Positions 20,839 to 32,860 of a stretch of 64,000 nucleotides of DNA are shown here, piece by piece (within the stretch, counting starts at the first letter, position 1; every line of letters starts with the position of its first letter). Under the pieces are notes generated by a model. It was not told where the DNA came from and searched no databases. It saw only the letters and a program-made list of their open reading frames with translations. The stretch comes from Forsythia viridissima (Eukaryota; Streptophyta; Magnoliopsida; Lamiales; Oleaceae). The stretch is taken from the NCBI GenBank assembly GCA_030279155.1, contig CM059036.1, forward strand, positions 15,927,501-15,991,500, given 5' to 3'. The translations under genes were made by a program, and so were the position numbers.

Positions 20839-21290
20839 CATTGGGACGGAACATAAAGGTCAGTTAAAAATTATGAATGTGTAAGGATCGATATGGAAAA
20901 CCCAGGATGTTTTTATAAGGAGTGCATGGAATGCTTAACAGGCACATGCATAGGAAACATCAAGCATTAAATAGAGGCTCTTAAATATCCTATCATTCAA
21001 TGAGCATCTGGAACGCCACAAACCACGTGCGCCCTTCCACTTGCCAAACAATTAAGGGTGTTGACTATCAAAGTTCCAACTAAAGTCTGTGCAATTAAAT
21101 GTTGTACACACATGGCTTCTCAATTTCAGCAAGAACTCTTCCTTCACTAAAGGAAGTCATCCTCAGTAGAAAGTCAAAGTAAAGACGAATACGCGCAAGC
21201 ATTTTTTTATGAAAGTAAGAACGGCAAGGGTTGAACTTCAATTAATAATATCAGCGTGTGTACAGAACAAAAGCAAACATCTTTCCTAAT
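20839..21290. other. Spacer without recognisable features
   Basis: No coding, repeat or LTR signal seen; moderate GC. Probably retrotransposon untranslated sequence. Confidence 0.35.
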
Positions 21291-23695
21291 GCCCAGCCGC
21301 CTCTGAAGGATGGTTACATTGTGGGCCTTCTTCATTAGTAGAAACAGAAATTTGAGTATCGCCAACTACTGGGGATTCAACAAGGGTAGAAGCTTCACTA
21401 GGAGGGTGCATCAAGAACGATATATCCCATTCCAGATGGACTTTTGTGATCCTCTCAACCAGTTACTCCCCGCCCACCGTCATAAAATGATGAGCGAGAT
21501 CCTGCTATTCGAGCGTGTCCTCAAACCCTTCTTGGTACGCCGCCACCGTCCTAGCCTCGGCGTCAGTATAATCTACCTCGACCCTTTTTACCTCTTCTCT
21601 GGCCTCGGCCAACAACTTGTCCTTCTCGGCAACCATGGCCTCGAGAGCACTGTTAGGAGTAGCCATGGTAGTTTAGCAGTAAAGGCCCTTTTCTCAGCCA
21701 ACGTTTGGGCCTCTTTGGTAGATTTCTGAGCAGCCTCGACAGTTCTCCTGCGATCTCTGGCATTCTTCAAGCACTCATTCGAGGCCTTGAGCTTGACTTC
21801 GTACTTGGCCTTCAGGTCGTCTCTCTTGACTGCCAAACTGTCTAGGCGCGCTTGAAGAAATCTCTTCTCTGACTCCAGCTGAACTTTCTCAAGGCTCAAC
21901 ACCTTCAAGTCTTTAGATAATTTCTTCGAGTTCGCATCTTCTTTGGTGAGCTTGCCATCGAAGCCCTCGAGGGTGCTGTACACCTTCTTGGTCAAGACCA
22001 ACTGGAGAATTAGGTTCATTTTTGCTAGTCGCAGAAGATCGCTTATGGAAGCTTCTTCGATGGCTTTCTCCCATGACCGAGTCCAGTATTTATACACACT
22101 TGTCACCATTATTGCGGACGAGGCTGGGAGCAACTACAAAGCGGATGGATCCAGTTTGTTGTTGCAATGGGTGATGCGCACACGACCCTCAGAACTAGAA
22201 GAGTTCCCTGATTTTCCATCCCCACCAACAACATATGGCGAACCCCTATGACGTTCATCAATCTGCCAGTTCTTACAGGCATCTTTCATTGTTTTATTTA
22301 TGGGCCCATAAGCTTTTCTCTTCTGTCTAGGGCCCTCGCCCTCCTCATCTGCGGTCTTCTTTTCCTTATCTTATTGAGGTACTGTGAGAGGAGCTGGAGG
22401 CAGAGAATGAATAGTTTGGACAAGAGATTGGGCAGTAGGGGTCGATAGAAGGACGATCATCAGTGGCACCGGGTCCAGAATCTTTTACAGAGACGGTTCT
22501 CTTTGAGAATTTGGCTTCGCCTGGGAACTTGACTCTCCTCGGCCTCGCCCGAGTTGAAAAGATAGGACCCCATTGAATATGAAAGCTGTCGTTACAATGA
22601 TTGAAGTTCAGAAGAATAAACATGGTGCATAACACAACTCTCAAACAATTCATATCACGAAACATACCCATTAGCCCGAAGCGGATCAACAAGTCATCAT
22701 CCCTGAGTAAGTTGTTGAAGTTCTAGAAGTCGCTATCTAGGGCACGAACCTTCTCCCACTTCGTCCACAGATCGCCCTAGTCCCTCTTCAAAATCAGTGA
22801 TTTTCTACTATCTGCAAAAATAAGTGGAGTATTAAGTCAAGAACGATGGTAAGAAAATTACACAAAAAATAACTACATACCAAGCTCCCGAAACTGTCAA
22901 AGAATAGACACGTCAGGACGAGGATCTTCCGGCATAGATTCTCATCCCCCTCCAGTAAAAAAGAACTGGTCCTTCCAGTTGTGCACTTTGTTGGGGCTGT
23001 CAGTCGCCGTCCCTCATTTCTATCCAGGGCGAGGTGATATGTTAAACCAACCCGCTGACCGATACAGTCTGTATATAGACTTAAACTCCTTGGATATATA
23101 TCTCTGCCAACATTGACAACTCTCTACAACAAGAAGGCCGCCACCATCTGACCCCAACCATTTGGGGTTATCTGGCATGGAGCCAGATTTCAGTCTCACA
23201 GGACTTCGCAAAAGAATGGATACACTGGCAGGCGAAGGCCTTGCTACATCACCAGTTTATAAATTGAGACAAACCCTTCAGGAGGATCGTCGGCCCGCTC
23301 CTCAGGGCCTGGAGCCCGAAGCGTCACTGAGGATGGTATATTGTAAGATAACCTAATATCTTCCAATCCTCTTCCCTAATCTTGGAGCGAACTATGGACA
23401 CCTTAATGGCCAAATGCTTTAGTTCCTTATCAAGCCATTGGGTAGCAGGAGCGTCTCTCTGGCCCAGCGAACCCCTCATCTCTGGCACCCCAGGCTCACT
23501 CCTCTCCAAATCTGTCTTTGTTGTAGGCAAGATAGCTGGATTTTCACTTCTTCCACTCATGGACACCAAAGGTCCCTGATCAACTTCTTCTCGGCCCTTC
23601 ACTGAAGGTGAAGAAGATGAAGCCTCACCCATAACCTTCGGATTGGTACCCAGATCTAACCGGTTTTGAGAATCTTCATGATCGGACGACATCAC
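21291..23695 (-). pseudogene. aORF with gypsy-type transposon domain (Transposase_28-like)
   Basis: Minus-strand order: N-terminal ATG at 23695 (MMSSDHEDSQ) with a Ser/acidic region to about 23330; then, with stops, a domain reading GFVSIYKLVM, GLRLPVYPFF, APCQITPNGWGQMVAAFLL and IYRLYRSAGWFNISPRPG (about 23280-23000). This matches the 'putative gypsy type transposon' domain (PF04195). A linker (22700-22140) follows, then SSAIMVTSVYKYWT and a long coiled coil (22110-21750). The C-terminal part YTDAEARTVAAYQEGFEDTL ends near 21291. It is the most complete of three aORFs here and shows what the others lost. No Tat pol lies directly upstream in sense orientation, so its parent element is truncated or was split by element #2. 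Interrupted by several stops. Confidence 0.75.
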
Positions 23696-24430
23696 TATTT
23701 ATCCCAAGTCCAACTTAACAAAGCAATACCACAGTAACCAAAACTGCCAGAAAAGAACAAAGGCATGCTGTTGTATCCAAGAAACCAAGAAATCACAACA
23801 ACGATGCAAGAAAGAAAATGCAATGATCCCAATGGTGTTTACCTCAAAAATGCAGTTGAAATCTTCACTCTCCGAAGCTAACTTCTGCGGTTCTAAAGAA
23901 AAACGCTATCATGGAATAAGTTAATTGATGAAAAATCACAAGTAGCATTTATGTCTACAATCCATGATTCACAGCAATTTCAACAAAATCATAACATTAG
24001 CCGGCATGGCTCTCTAACAAGCACAACCAACAAGCAAGATACCTAAATTAGCCGGCAAGGCTTTCTAACATGCAAACACACAAGAAAAATTCGTACTCCC
24101 ACACTTAAAATGTACATTGTCCTCAATGTAAAAGTAAAAATCAAAATAAAAGGGAAATAGGTACTCCCCTGGGGTGAGTTGGTTGGTGACCGTAACTTAA
24201 AGTTGATAGAAATCTTTGTTTGGACTTATTAAGATTGTTGGAGACTACCTTTCTACTTTTTGTGGACTCGTTGCTATTAAGCTTGTCAAACAAGGACCAC
24301 AAAATCAACATTCACCAAATATTCAAGGAATGGGCTCATGCCAAAAATTTAAACTACAAGCAAAATAAAGAGTAAAAAGAAGAAAAATGGGTTGCCTCCC
24401 ATTTAGTGCTTCTTTATAGTCACTAGCTGG
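23696..24430 (-). other. 3' untranslated region of the Athila-like element and junction
   Basis: Contains ttagccggca...ggct twice (near 23998 and 24050) and an untranslated segment around 24090-24160. No 3' LTR is recognisable. The junction with the aORF block lies somewhere in 23700-23950. Confidence 0.4.
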
Positions 24431-24950
24431 ACGTTTAGCAGATGATCAGGCGGGATTGGTGAGATGGACAATTGACTTTCCATTGGCAAAATCATCACCC
24501 CAATAGTGTTTTAACCTCTGACCGTTCACTGTAAATGTCATCTTGTTTGCATCCTCAACTTCCACAGCCCCAAATGGATACACTCGCTTAATTGTGGATG
24601 GTCCTGACCACCTGGAACGTAACTTCCCTCGAAAAAGCTTGAACCAAAAATTAAATAGTAGAACTTGTTACCCAGCCTCAAACTATTTTTGCTGGATGTG
24701 GTTGTCATGCCATCTCTTTGTTCGCTCCTTGTAGATTTTGGAATTCTCATATACTTCAAGTCGAAACTCATCCATTTCATTTAATTGGAGGAATCTCTTC
24801 TCACCAGCTTCCTTCTAATCAAAATTGAGCTTTTTCACTGCCTAATAAGCACGGTGCTCTAATTCTACTATTAAGTGACATGCTTTCCCAAATATTAGAC
24901 GATATGGAGACATACCACATTCCCTGTCCTCTAGCACTGATCACATGTTT
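24430..24950 (-). pseudogene. Integrase C-terminal part, Athila-like gypsy
   Basis: Minus-strand reading from 24930: MSPYRLIFGKACHLIVELEH, AVKKLNFD, then LNEMDEFRLEVYENSKIYKE and SRWSGPSTIKRVYPFGAVEV. This is the C-terminal region of an Athila-type integrase. It joins directly to the zinc-finger end of the same integrase (VKTCDQC at about 24955), so the catalytic core with the DDE residues, several hundred bases, has been deleted. The element could not have integrated by itself after that. Confidence 0.85.
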
Positions 24951-25620
24951 TTACAACTCTGTATGCATCCTTGAATAAGGTAGGCCAGTAGAAACTGGAC
25001 TGTAATACCTTTACAGTAGTTTTAGAAACTCCAAAATGCCTTCCATATTCTGATGAATGACAATGTTGTAGGATATCTATTATCTCTCCTTCTGGTACAC
25101 ATCTTCTAATCATCCGATCTAGTCCCCTTCTGTAGAGAATTGGATCATCCCAAAAGTAGTGCTTGATATCTGCAAAGAACCTTTTCTTTTGATGGTTAGA
25201 GAGATCTGGTGGAATGATGTTGCTGGCTAGGAAGTTGACAATATCTGCATACCATGGTGCTTCCTCAACTGCAAAGATTTGCTCATCAAAAAATTCTTCA
25301 TTTATCTCTCCACTACGCGACTTTTCCCCAATCCCAAGTCTAGATAAATGGTCGGTGACCACATTTTCATTCTCCTTTTTATCTCTGATCTCTATGTCAA
25401 ACTCCTGCAGTAGAAGTATCCATCTGATGAGTCGAGGTTTAGAATCCTTCTTTGCAAACAGATGCCTCATAGCAGCATGATTTGTATGGACTATCACTTT
25501 TGATCTCACAAGATAGGACCAGAATTTATCGAAAGCATAAACCAATGCAAGAAGCTCATTTTTTGTGGTGGCATAGTTTAACTGATCATCATTTAAGGTC
25601 CAACTGGCATAGTAAATCAC
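24931..25620 (-). pseudogene. RNase H and integrase N-terminus, Athila-like gypsy
   Basis: Open for about 229 codons: YASWTLNDDQLNYATTKNEL, YAFDKFWSYLVRSKVIVHTN (Ty3-type RNase H), IRWILLLQEFDIEI, then the integrase zinc finger (HCHSSEYGRHFGVSKTTVKV ... TCDQC). These blocks are highly typical of Athila-like pol. The second RNase H of Tat elements is absent, which separates this lineage from elements #1-#3. Reading stops at the deletion junction described for 24430-24950. Confidence 0.88.
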
Positions 25621-27090
25621 ATGAAAATTTTATCCTTATGTTGCCCCAACACTACCTCAACTACAAAATCACTGGCATCATACATTAGCTCAAATGGTAG
25701 ACTCCAATCAAGTGTAACCAAAACTAGTGCTGTAACAAGCTTTTCTTTAAGAGTGTTGAAAGCATGTAGACACTCTTCAGAAAAGTGAAAAGGTGTATCC
25801 TTCTCCAAAAGGTTGCACAATGGCTTCGTAATTTTAGAGAAATCCTTTATAAAGCGTTGATAAAAACCTGCATGCCCAAAAAACTCTGAATTCTCTTTAC
25901 TGATGTTGGAGGTGGTAATTTCTCAATTACTTGAATTTTTGCCTTATCAACCTCAATTCTCTTAGCTGAAATTAGGTGCCCAATACGATTCCCTCCTGAA
26001 CCATGAAATGGCACTTTTTCCAATTTAGAACAAGATTGGTTTCTTCACATAACTGCAAAACCAAAGATAGATGATGAAGACACTCATCAAAGGATGCTAC
26101 AAAGACTGAGCAATCATCCATGAAGATCTCGATGTATTTCTCCACCATGTCTAAAAATATACACATCATATAGTACTAGAAAGTAGTTGGAGCATTGCAT
26201 AGGCCGAACGGCATCATTCTATAATCAAATGTGCCGTAGGGCATGTGAATGTGGTCTTCTCCTAATCTTCTGGAGCTATCAGAATCTGATTATATCCAGA
26301 ATATCCATCCAACAAGCAATAATATGAATGCCCAGCTAACCTTTCCAACATTTGATCGATAAATGGCAAAGGAAAATGATCATTTCGAGTTGAAGTATTG
26401 AGTTTGCGATAATCAATGTAAACTCGTCATCTTGTAACTGTTCTAGTTGGAATGAGCTCATTGTTGTCATTAGGCACCACTGTTATCCTCTTTTCTTCGA
26501 CACTACTTGGATTGGACTGACTCAAGCGCTATCTGATATAGTATAGATAATCTCCGCATCTAAAAGTTTTATCACCTCAGCCTTGACTACCTCTTGCAAT
26601 ATTGGATTCAATCTTCTTTGACGTTGTACTGATGGCTCAAAGTCATCTTCCACGAGAATCTTGTGCACATAGACGGTAGGACTAATGCCTTTGATATCTA
26701 AGATAGACCATCATATTGCAGTTTTGTGCTCTTGAAGGACTCGTAGAAGTTTTTCCTCTTCCAAATCACTAATAGAATTTGCAATAATAACCAGAAGTGT
26801 AGAATCATCACCCCAATAAGCATAACGCAAGTGAGATGGCAATTGCTCGAGTTCTAAATGTAGAGGCTTTTCTATAGACTGTGGTGACCTTGTTGATTTT
26901 TTCCCGAGCTCCTGGAAAGGTGATTGCCATTTATAAGCTGGGTTTGCCTCTAATTATTACACCATGGGTTTGGTTTCTTTTGAATTGGATGTCTCGGTAA
27001 AAGAATAAACCAAATACGTCTCAAGCAGATCTTGATGATGATTTAGTACAATTTGTCAACCATATCAACTCTGAAACAATTGTCAGAATC
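25621..27090 (-). pseudogene. Reverse transcriptase, Athila-like gypsy
   Basis: Many short open pieces in the minus direction: LLRVLQEHKTAIWWSILDIK (about 26760-26695), ILVEDDFEPSVQRQRRLNP, then KYIEIFMDDCSVFVASFDEC at about 26140-26080 with the catalytic FMDD, LVLNWKKCHFMVQEGIVLGT, and EKLPPPTSVKRIQSFLG near 25930-25880. FMDD in place of YVDD is usual for Athila RTs. Over ten stops and frameshifts make it a relic. Confidence 0.85.
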
Positions 27091-27095
27091 CATGG

Positions 27096-28032
27096 TTATT
27101 TGACTACCTTGAAGACATTGAATACCACTTCTTCATCATTTAGTCTCAATATCATCTGACCTTTGTGCACATCGATCAAGGCTCTTCTAGTAGCCAAAAA
27201 TGGCTTGCGCACTATTAGAGGAATATCCTTATCTTCTTCCATGTCTAGAATGATGAAGTCGACAGGAAAAATAAATTTGTCAACTTTCATCAAGATATCC
27301 TCAATGATTCTCCTAGGATATTTGATTGAGTGGTCGGCTAACTGTAGAGAGACTATTGTTTCTTTTGCCTCTCTCCAAACCTAATCTCATGTAGACAAAA
27401 AATGGCATCAAGTTAATACTTGTACCTAAATCACAAAGATCTTTATTAAAATCAATATCACCAATGGTACAAGGAATAGTAAAACTCCCTGGATCTTTAA
27501 ACTTAGGTGGCAATTTGTTCTGCAAGATAGCACTATATTCTTCGGTCAACATCATTGTCTCGTGCTCCTCTAGCTTCCTCTTGTTAGATAAGATCTCTTT
27601 CATAAATGTTGTGTAGCTAGGCATTTGAGCTAAGGCATTGGCAAAATGGATGTTGATTTGCAACTTCTTGAAGACTTCCAAGAATTTTTCGAATTGCTTA
27701 TCCAACTTGTACTTTTTCAATCTTTGTAAAATTAGAATTTGAGGCACATATGCCTTCACTTGAGGATTTGCCTTAGTAGGTAGAGTATCCAAATCTTTTT
27801 CTTGACTAGAATCATGTTGTGCTTTAGATTGGTCCACCTTTTCATCATCAATGGAGGGTGTCTTGTCTTGAATGACAACATTTCTCTTTACTTCTATCTC
27901 AGGCAACTGAACCCCACTTCTTGTAGTAATTGCTTTAAGCTGCTCTCTTGGGCTGGTTTCAGTGTTTTTTGGTAATTGTCCTTGTTGCCTTTCAGAGAGA
28001 AGTTTTGCCATCTGACCCATTTGATTTTCCAA
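27096..28032 (-). pseudogene. Aspartic protease region, Athila-like gypsy
   Basis: The longest open piece (28032-27313, about 239 codons) begins MENQMGQMAKLLSERQQGQL and includes LKAITTRSGVQLPE and the protease motif CDLGTSINLMPFFVYMRLGL near 27430-27370. The DLG(T/A)S form is the Athila version of the retroviral DTG(S/T) active site. A second piece (27293-27096) reads VDFIILDMEEDKDIPLIVRK. The break at 27313 is a frameshift. Confidence 0.85.
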
Positions 28033-28069
28033 GCTCTTAACAGATGCTCTGATACTCTGAATAGATTCC

Positions 28070-29272
28070 TCAGTTCGTTCTTAAAATTTTAACTGTTGGT
28101 GTGCCAACTGAGCCATAGCTTCTTCCCAACCTCCTTTTTGTTGAAAATTTGATTGCTGTCTTGGAGCGCTTTGTTGATTTTGGATGATTTTTCCAAGTTG
28201 GAATATATGTGTTAGAGTAGATATTACCCTGCTGACTAAGATGATTCTGAGCATAGCATGCTTGCTTAGTGGATGTTGAAGAACTAGTCAACAATGGGCA
28301 ATTTCCATTTGAATGATTTGCTCCACAACCATCACACTCAAGAGTAGGTGTCTGAATAGCATAAACTGTCTGATTACAAGCTATAGTATCCATCATCTTT
28401 TTCTCCATGGTGGCCATTTGTGCAGAAAAAGTAGATATAACATCAACCTCGTGCATCCTTGCTGTCCTCTTAGCTACTTCCCTATCAACCGGCTAATTTG
28501 AACTTGTTTCTGCTATTCTTTCAAACAATACCCATGCCTCTTTGATTGTCTTTGTGTTGATTGACCCATTTGAAGATGAGTCAACAATGAAACGACAATG
28601 TGGAAGTAGTTCGGCATAGAAGTATTGAACTTGCAAAGCCTTTTTGATACCATGATTAGGGCACTTCCGAAGCATCTCTTTGAACCTCTCCCAAGCTTCA
28701 TAAAAATTTTATGTGTCTTGCTGCCTGAATATGGAGATGTCATGCTTCAGCTTTGCAACTTTAGCAGGAGGAAAGTATTAGTTCGTGAATTTTTGAACAA
28801 GATCATTCCAAGTGGTAATACTCCCCGCAGAATGTGAATCCAACCACTTTCTTGCTCCATCTTTTAAAGTATGTGGAAATAATCTGAGATTGATAGGTTC
28901 CATGTTGACATCTTGATATTCAAAATTTCTTACTGTCTCCAAGAATCGTGACAGATACATGTGAGGATTTTTATTTGAACGCCCATAGAATTGAAGAGTA
29001 TTTTGGAAAAGGTTGATGACATCCGGTCTCAATTGAAAATCATCCTTCCCATACGCTGGATATGCTATGATGGATTGGCTTTAAATCACAGCTGGAGTAA
29101 TAATATCTCCAACAAGCAAATCATACTCATCAATCTCAACCATTTGATCTTCATCATCTGCCATGGAGTTCACTCTATGTCGTACTTCTCTTTGTTCTCT
29201 TCTTCGGTGTCTAAAAGTTCTTCCAATCTCGGGGTCAAACACCAAATTCTCGAGATTTTCAAAATTTTTCAT
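28070..29272 (-). pseudogene. gag, Athila-like gypsy
   Basis: The ATG at 29272 (MKNFENLENLVFDPE) starts about 120 bp after the PBS. Downstream frames give INLFQNTLQFYGRSNKNPHM, YLSRFLETVRNF, LRLFPHTLKDGARKWL and GSITTWNDLVQKF, the plant retrotransposon gag core. A CDGCGANHSNGNCP knuckle-like motif lies near 28345-28300. Stops and frameshifts at about 29090, 28780 and 28495 split it. Gag and pol are on one strand in the order gag-PR-RT-RH-IN, as expected. Confidence 0.85.
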
Positions 29273-29391
29273 CCACCAAAGATAATATGCCTGAAAAGAA
29301 CAAAGGTAGCACTGAAATTTTAAATGAAAAAATAAAATAAAATTAAAGAAATAAAGCTAGAATTAACAAGGATCTAACTAATTAAATCTAT

Positions 29392-29408
29392 CCCCGGCAA
29401 CGGCGCCA
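29392..29408 (-). promoter_or_regulatory. Primer-binding site of the Athila-like element
   Basis: Minus strand TGGCGCCGTTGCCGGGG, the PBS widely seen in Athila-like plant elements. It lies between gag and the LTR and fixes the element's orientation. Confidence 0.85.
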
Positions 29409-29428
29409 AAAACTTGTTCGCTAAAATA

Positions 29429-30960
29429 TGTATACCACAAGTGCACGGGTCGCGTTCAAGTAATAAAGTGATAAGAGAGTGAAGAACCCACGAAGATAGA
29501 TAATTTTGTTAAAATCCAATTCAATCTAACTCTATTTTAAACACACAATTAAGCATATTGATTTGATGATTAAACTACAAATTAAGAGTTAATGAAAATA
29601 AGTTAACAAGAAAATTTCTAAAAGAGTAAATGTTGGAAATAAAATCAAATAGAGAAATACACTAGGAATTTGACTTCACCAATTACTTCACTTTAAATTT
29701 TCATTTTCCATTATCAATTCCAAAACGAGATCTTTTATGGCAACCAATGCTCCTAAAATATCTAGCAATCTCTCCCGAGTAGAGCTAAACATATTTTCAC
29801 ACAAGACTCTCAAGCATTCCTACCGAGAGAACACATATATAAAAATGCATTAAACTCAAGAACATTCATTAGTGATTGCACAAAGTATGAAATTGTATTC
29901 CTACATTCTATATACTTTATGTTATTCATTAAATGTGCTAAACCTAATTTCAACCTCCCGATAGCAAACTAAGTGACAAAAGTATTTCAATAGTGATCAA
30001 TCATCTCAATACACAATAAAGTCCAATAATAAACAACCATAAAAGCCAAGTATATGGAATCAATAACAAGAAAAATTAACTTTAAAACTTCATAAATGGA
30101 TTCATCTCATTCCTAGCAAAATAAAGTTAGCCCATCATATTTACAAAGACAAAATAGAAAATAGATACAAAATACATCACCGGATTTAATAAAGTCAAGA
30201 GAAATGGAAGATTTAGCTTGAACTCGTGGTTGTCTTCATTTGCCCACTATGAATCTCCATTCATCTTCCTCTATTTTACAAAATGAACACAATGATGTAC
30301 AAAAAAAAAAAACCCCCATTTCCATGGAGTTTTCAAAGAACCCTAATACTTTCTTCTTCTTGGAAAGCTTGTATATGAGAGAGAGAGAGTATGAGAGAAT
30401 GTCCAAAAAATATAGATAAAACGGCTATTAAAACCCTAGAAATTGTGAAGGGTTGAATTACCAAAAAGCTCTTGAAAAGTTGAACAAAAAAACACAGAGT
30501 GCCAGAAAATGAACCATATGATCGCATGGTTATATTCTCTGGGATCACATGGTATCGCCCAAATGCATTCTGTTGGATTAAATGCCATCTTGCAATCGCA
30601 TGGGCCAAATTACAATGTGATTGCATTTTAATTCTGATTAATTACAATTCCAGTCCTTGAACTTTGAAGAATGTTGACTTAAGTCCTTGAATTTGTTAAT
30701 TTCTTTCAGATAAGTCCTCTACAAATTACAACTCATGTTCTCCATCTTTTGGATTCTTTATACTTCGGTCCCCAAAATTCACAAATTGTATAACTTTAGT
30801 TCTTTTTGCCCTTTTTTTGCGTGAATTTCTTCTAATAACCAACTGAACTCGAGTTTTCATCTAAACAATCAAAATAACAAAGATACATAATAAACTATTT
30901 CAAAAACTCACAAATATCTTGTTTTGGTGGCTAAAATAAGTTCAAAACCCGCACTTATCA
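29429..30960 (-). repeat. 5' LTR of the Athila-like element
   Basis: On the minus strand it starts TGATAAGTGCGGG (complement ends at 30960) and ends ...GGTATACA at 29429, about 20 bases before the PBS, so the inner boundary is approximate. Near 30513-30600 it carries imperfect ccatnngatcgcatgg palindromes like those clustered at 36331-36516. No partner LTR is present. Confidence 0.65.
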
Positions 30961-31025
30961 CCTATCACAATACACGCCATCTTTTTTTGTACATTGATTT
31001 TTCATGTTTGACCTTTGTTTCGCAG

Positions 31026-31174
31026 TAGCCCCTGTTGAGATGCCTATTGTGGAAGAACCTCCTCGCCCAGATGACAAAGGAAAAGCATATGCAGTGCCTG
31101 AAAAACAATCCAAAACAGCTATTTCTCCTTCCTCATCCAAAGAGGCACCTCTTTCGCCCAAAGTTGCCGATAAG
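31026..31174 (+). other. Exon-like fragment of unknown gene
   Basis: A 149-base open stretch preceded by a pyrimidine-rich tract plus AG (ttgtttcgcag) and followed by GT after AAG. It encodes a Pro/Lys/Ser-rich peptide (PVEMPIVEEPPRPDDKGK, SPSSSKEAPLSPKVADK) unlike the transposon proteins here. No neighbouring exon could be recognised. It may be a stray exon of a host gene or chance. Confidence 0.35.
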
Positions 31175-32822
31175 GTACATCTTGTTTCTTTCCTTGCTTT
31201 CATATCCTTATGGAAACAATTTAATGACCCATCCAAGCCTTATTGACCTCCACGCCCAAGCCTTGTTCCATTTCATCTGTCGTTCAAGCTTTTACATGCT
31301 TGGACAATTCTGGACCTCGTCTTGATAGTTCGCTCAATTCTGGGCCTCCTATTTTGGGCCTTTGTTTTAGGCTTTTATGTTGGCAATATTTTATGCATCA
31401 ATAGTGGGACTAATATATGGTTCCATCTTCTATATTTAAATTGTTTGAAATACCCTGACACAAAATAACATTTTTATCCTTCCATCTTCTAAAAAGCCAT
31501 TTATGCTATTTGCAACATTGTTCTAGTTGAAAATTTGAAAATACCCTAATAACAAACTACTTCTCTTTCCGTTCTTCTTCTTTGTTTTCAGATTAAATCA
31601 AAGTATAAGAATGAATTCAAAGTTAACAAACCCTAATTTTTATACATTTTGTAATTGTAAAATATTATTCTCTCTTTTATATTTTTCGATTTTATTTTGA
31701 TTTGTTTTAAACATGTTCATTTTTATTTTGATTTGTTTTGAACATGTTCATTGCACTTTCTACTATGAAAAGTAGAATGCCATAAGCTTAGACTGGTATT
31801 ACTATGTTGCAGTCTGTTAAACCGACCTATGTATGTTAATCGACCATTGTTTGTTTGTTAAACCGACCCATGCATGTTAAACTACCCCATCCATGTTAAA
31901 CTGTCCCTTGTCTTTTTTTTTTCTATAAAGCAATGACATCATTTAATTAAAATATTACAATTTTTTTTATTGAATTGCACATATGGATTATTGCTTTTTA
32001 TTTTGGTGAGTTCTTAAGGATGATCAAGACAAATGGATATGGAAACAAAGTGAAAGTGATGGAGAAGTTGTGGAATGACCTTCTGTATCTACAAATAGTT
32101 CATATAAAGAGTTGTATCATAAGGTACAATATCTCTGCGAGCTTAATTCATCTTAACATGAAATAGAGTTGGGATTTCTTCTCCTATAAACATCAAATTT
32201 TCACTTCCAATCAAGATTACTTCAGACAAGCAAGTGCAGTGGTTTTTATCTGTCAATAATGTCGTTATTTTCCCATTTGCATAACTCATTAACTATTATG
32301 AGCTTAGTTCCAGTTGAGCATCTACACAAAATAGTTAATGATCCATTTAAGTTCTGATTCAATGCCGATGACGGAGTAGATTGTGACATGTAAATGGAAG
32401 TAACAATCTTCATTGCGAATTGCAAAAAAAAACAATGACAATTGTTGACCTTAGAAAATAGATAGTATTTCTTTAAGGCCAACTATCATGTAGAAGCGGT
32501 CAGGGCAATCCCTCTTCATTGCTGGTGAATTGGACCCATTGTTATTCAGCTGATTTTGAGTTGAGTGCTTTATTAATTGAGTTCAATTCATTACATGTGT
32601 TTAATTTTTTATGGTCACTCTTGGCTCTTTTTCAATACGTATTACACTTCCATTGTTTTCTCCATTTCTCTTATCATTTCCTTCACAACAATTTTTCTAT
32701 TTCTCTTGAATTTTTACTCACCATTTTCACACTGATCGTTCCTTTATAGTAAGCCTTGCAAACCCATTTATCATTTTTGTGTCATTTTTCTTATTTACAC
32801 TTTTTTCTGCAAAGTTATTCAT

Positions 32823-32860
<38 letters not shown>

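Noticed and set aside
20563..20884. Pro/Asp- or Gly/Ser-rich open frames on both strands
   Set aside because: Produced by the cgacccc and ccccgcc repeats of hAT MITE C.
29429..30960. Possible host gene upstream of Athila
   Set aside because: Ends, PBS position and lack of coding text fit an LTR better.
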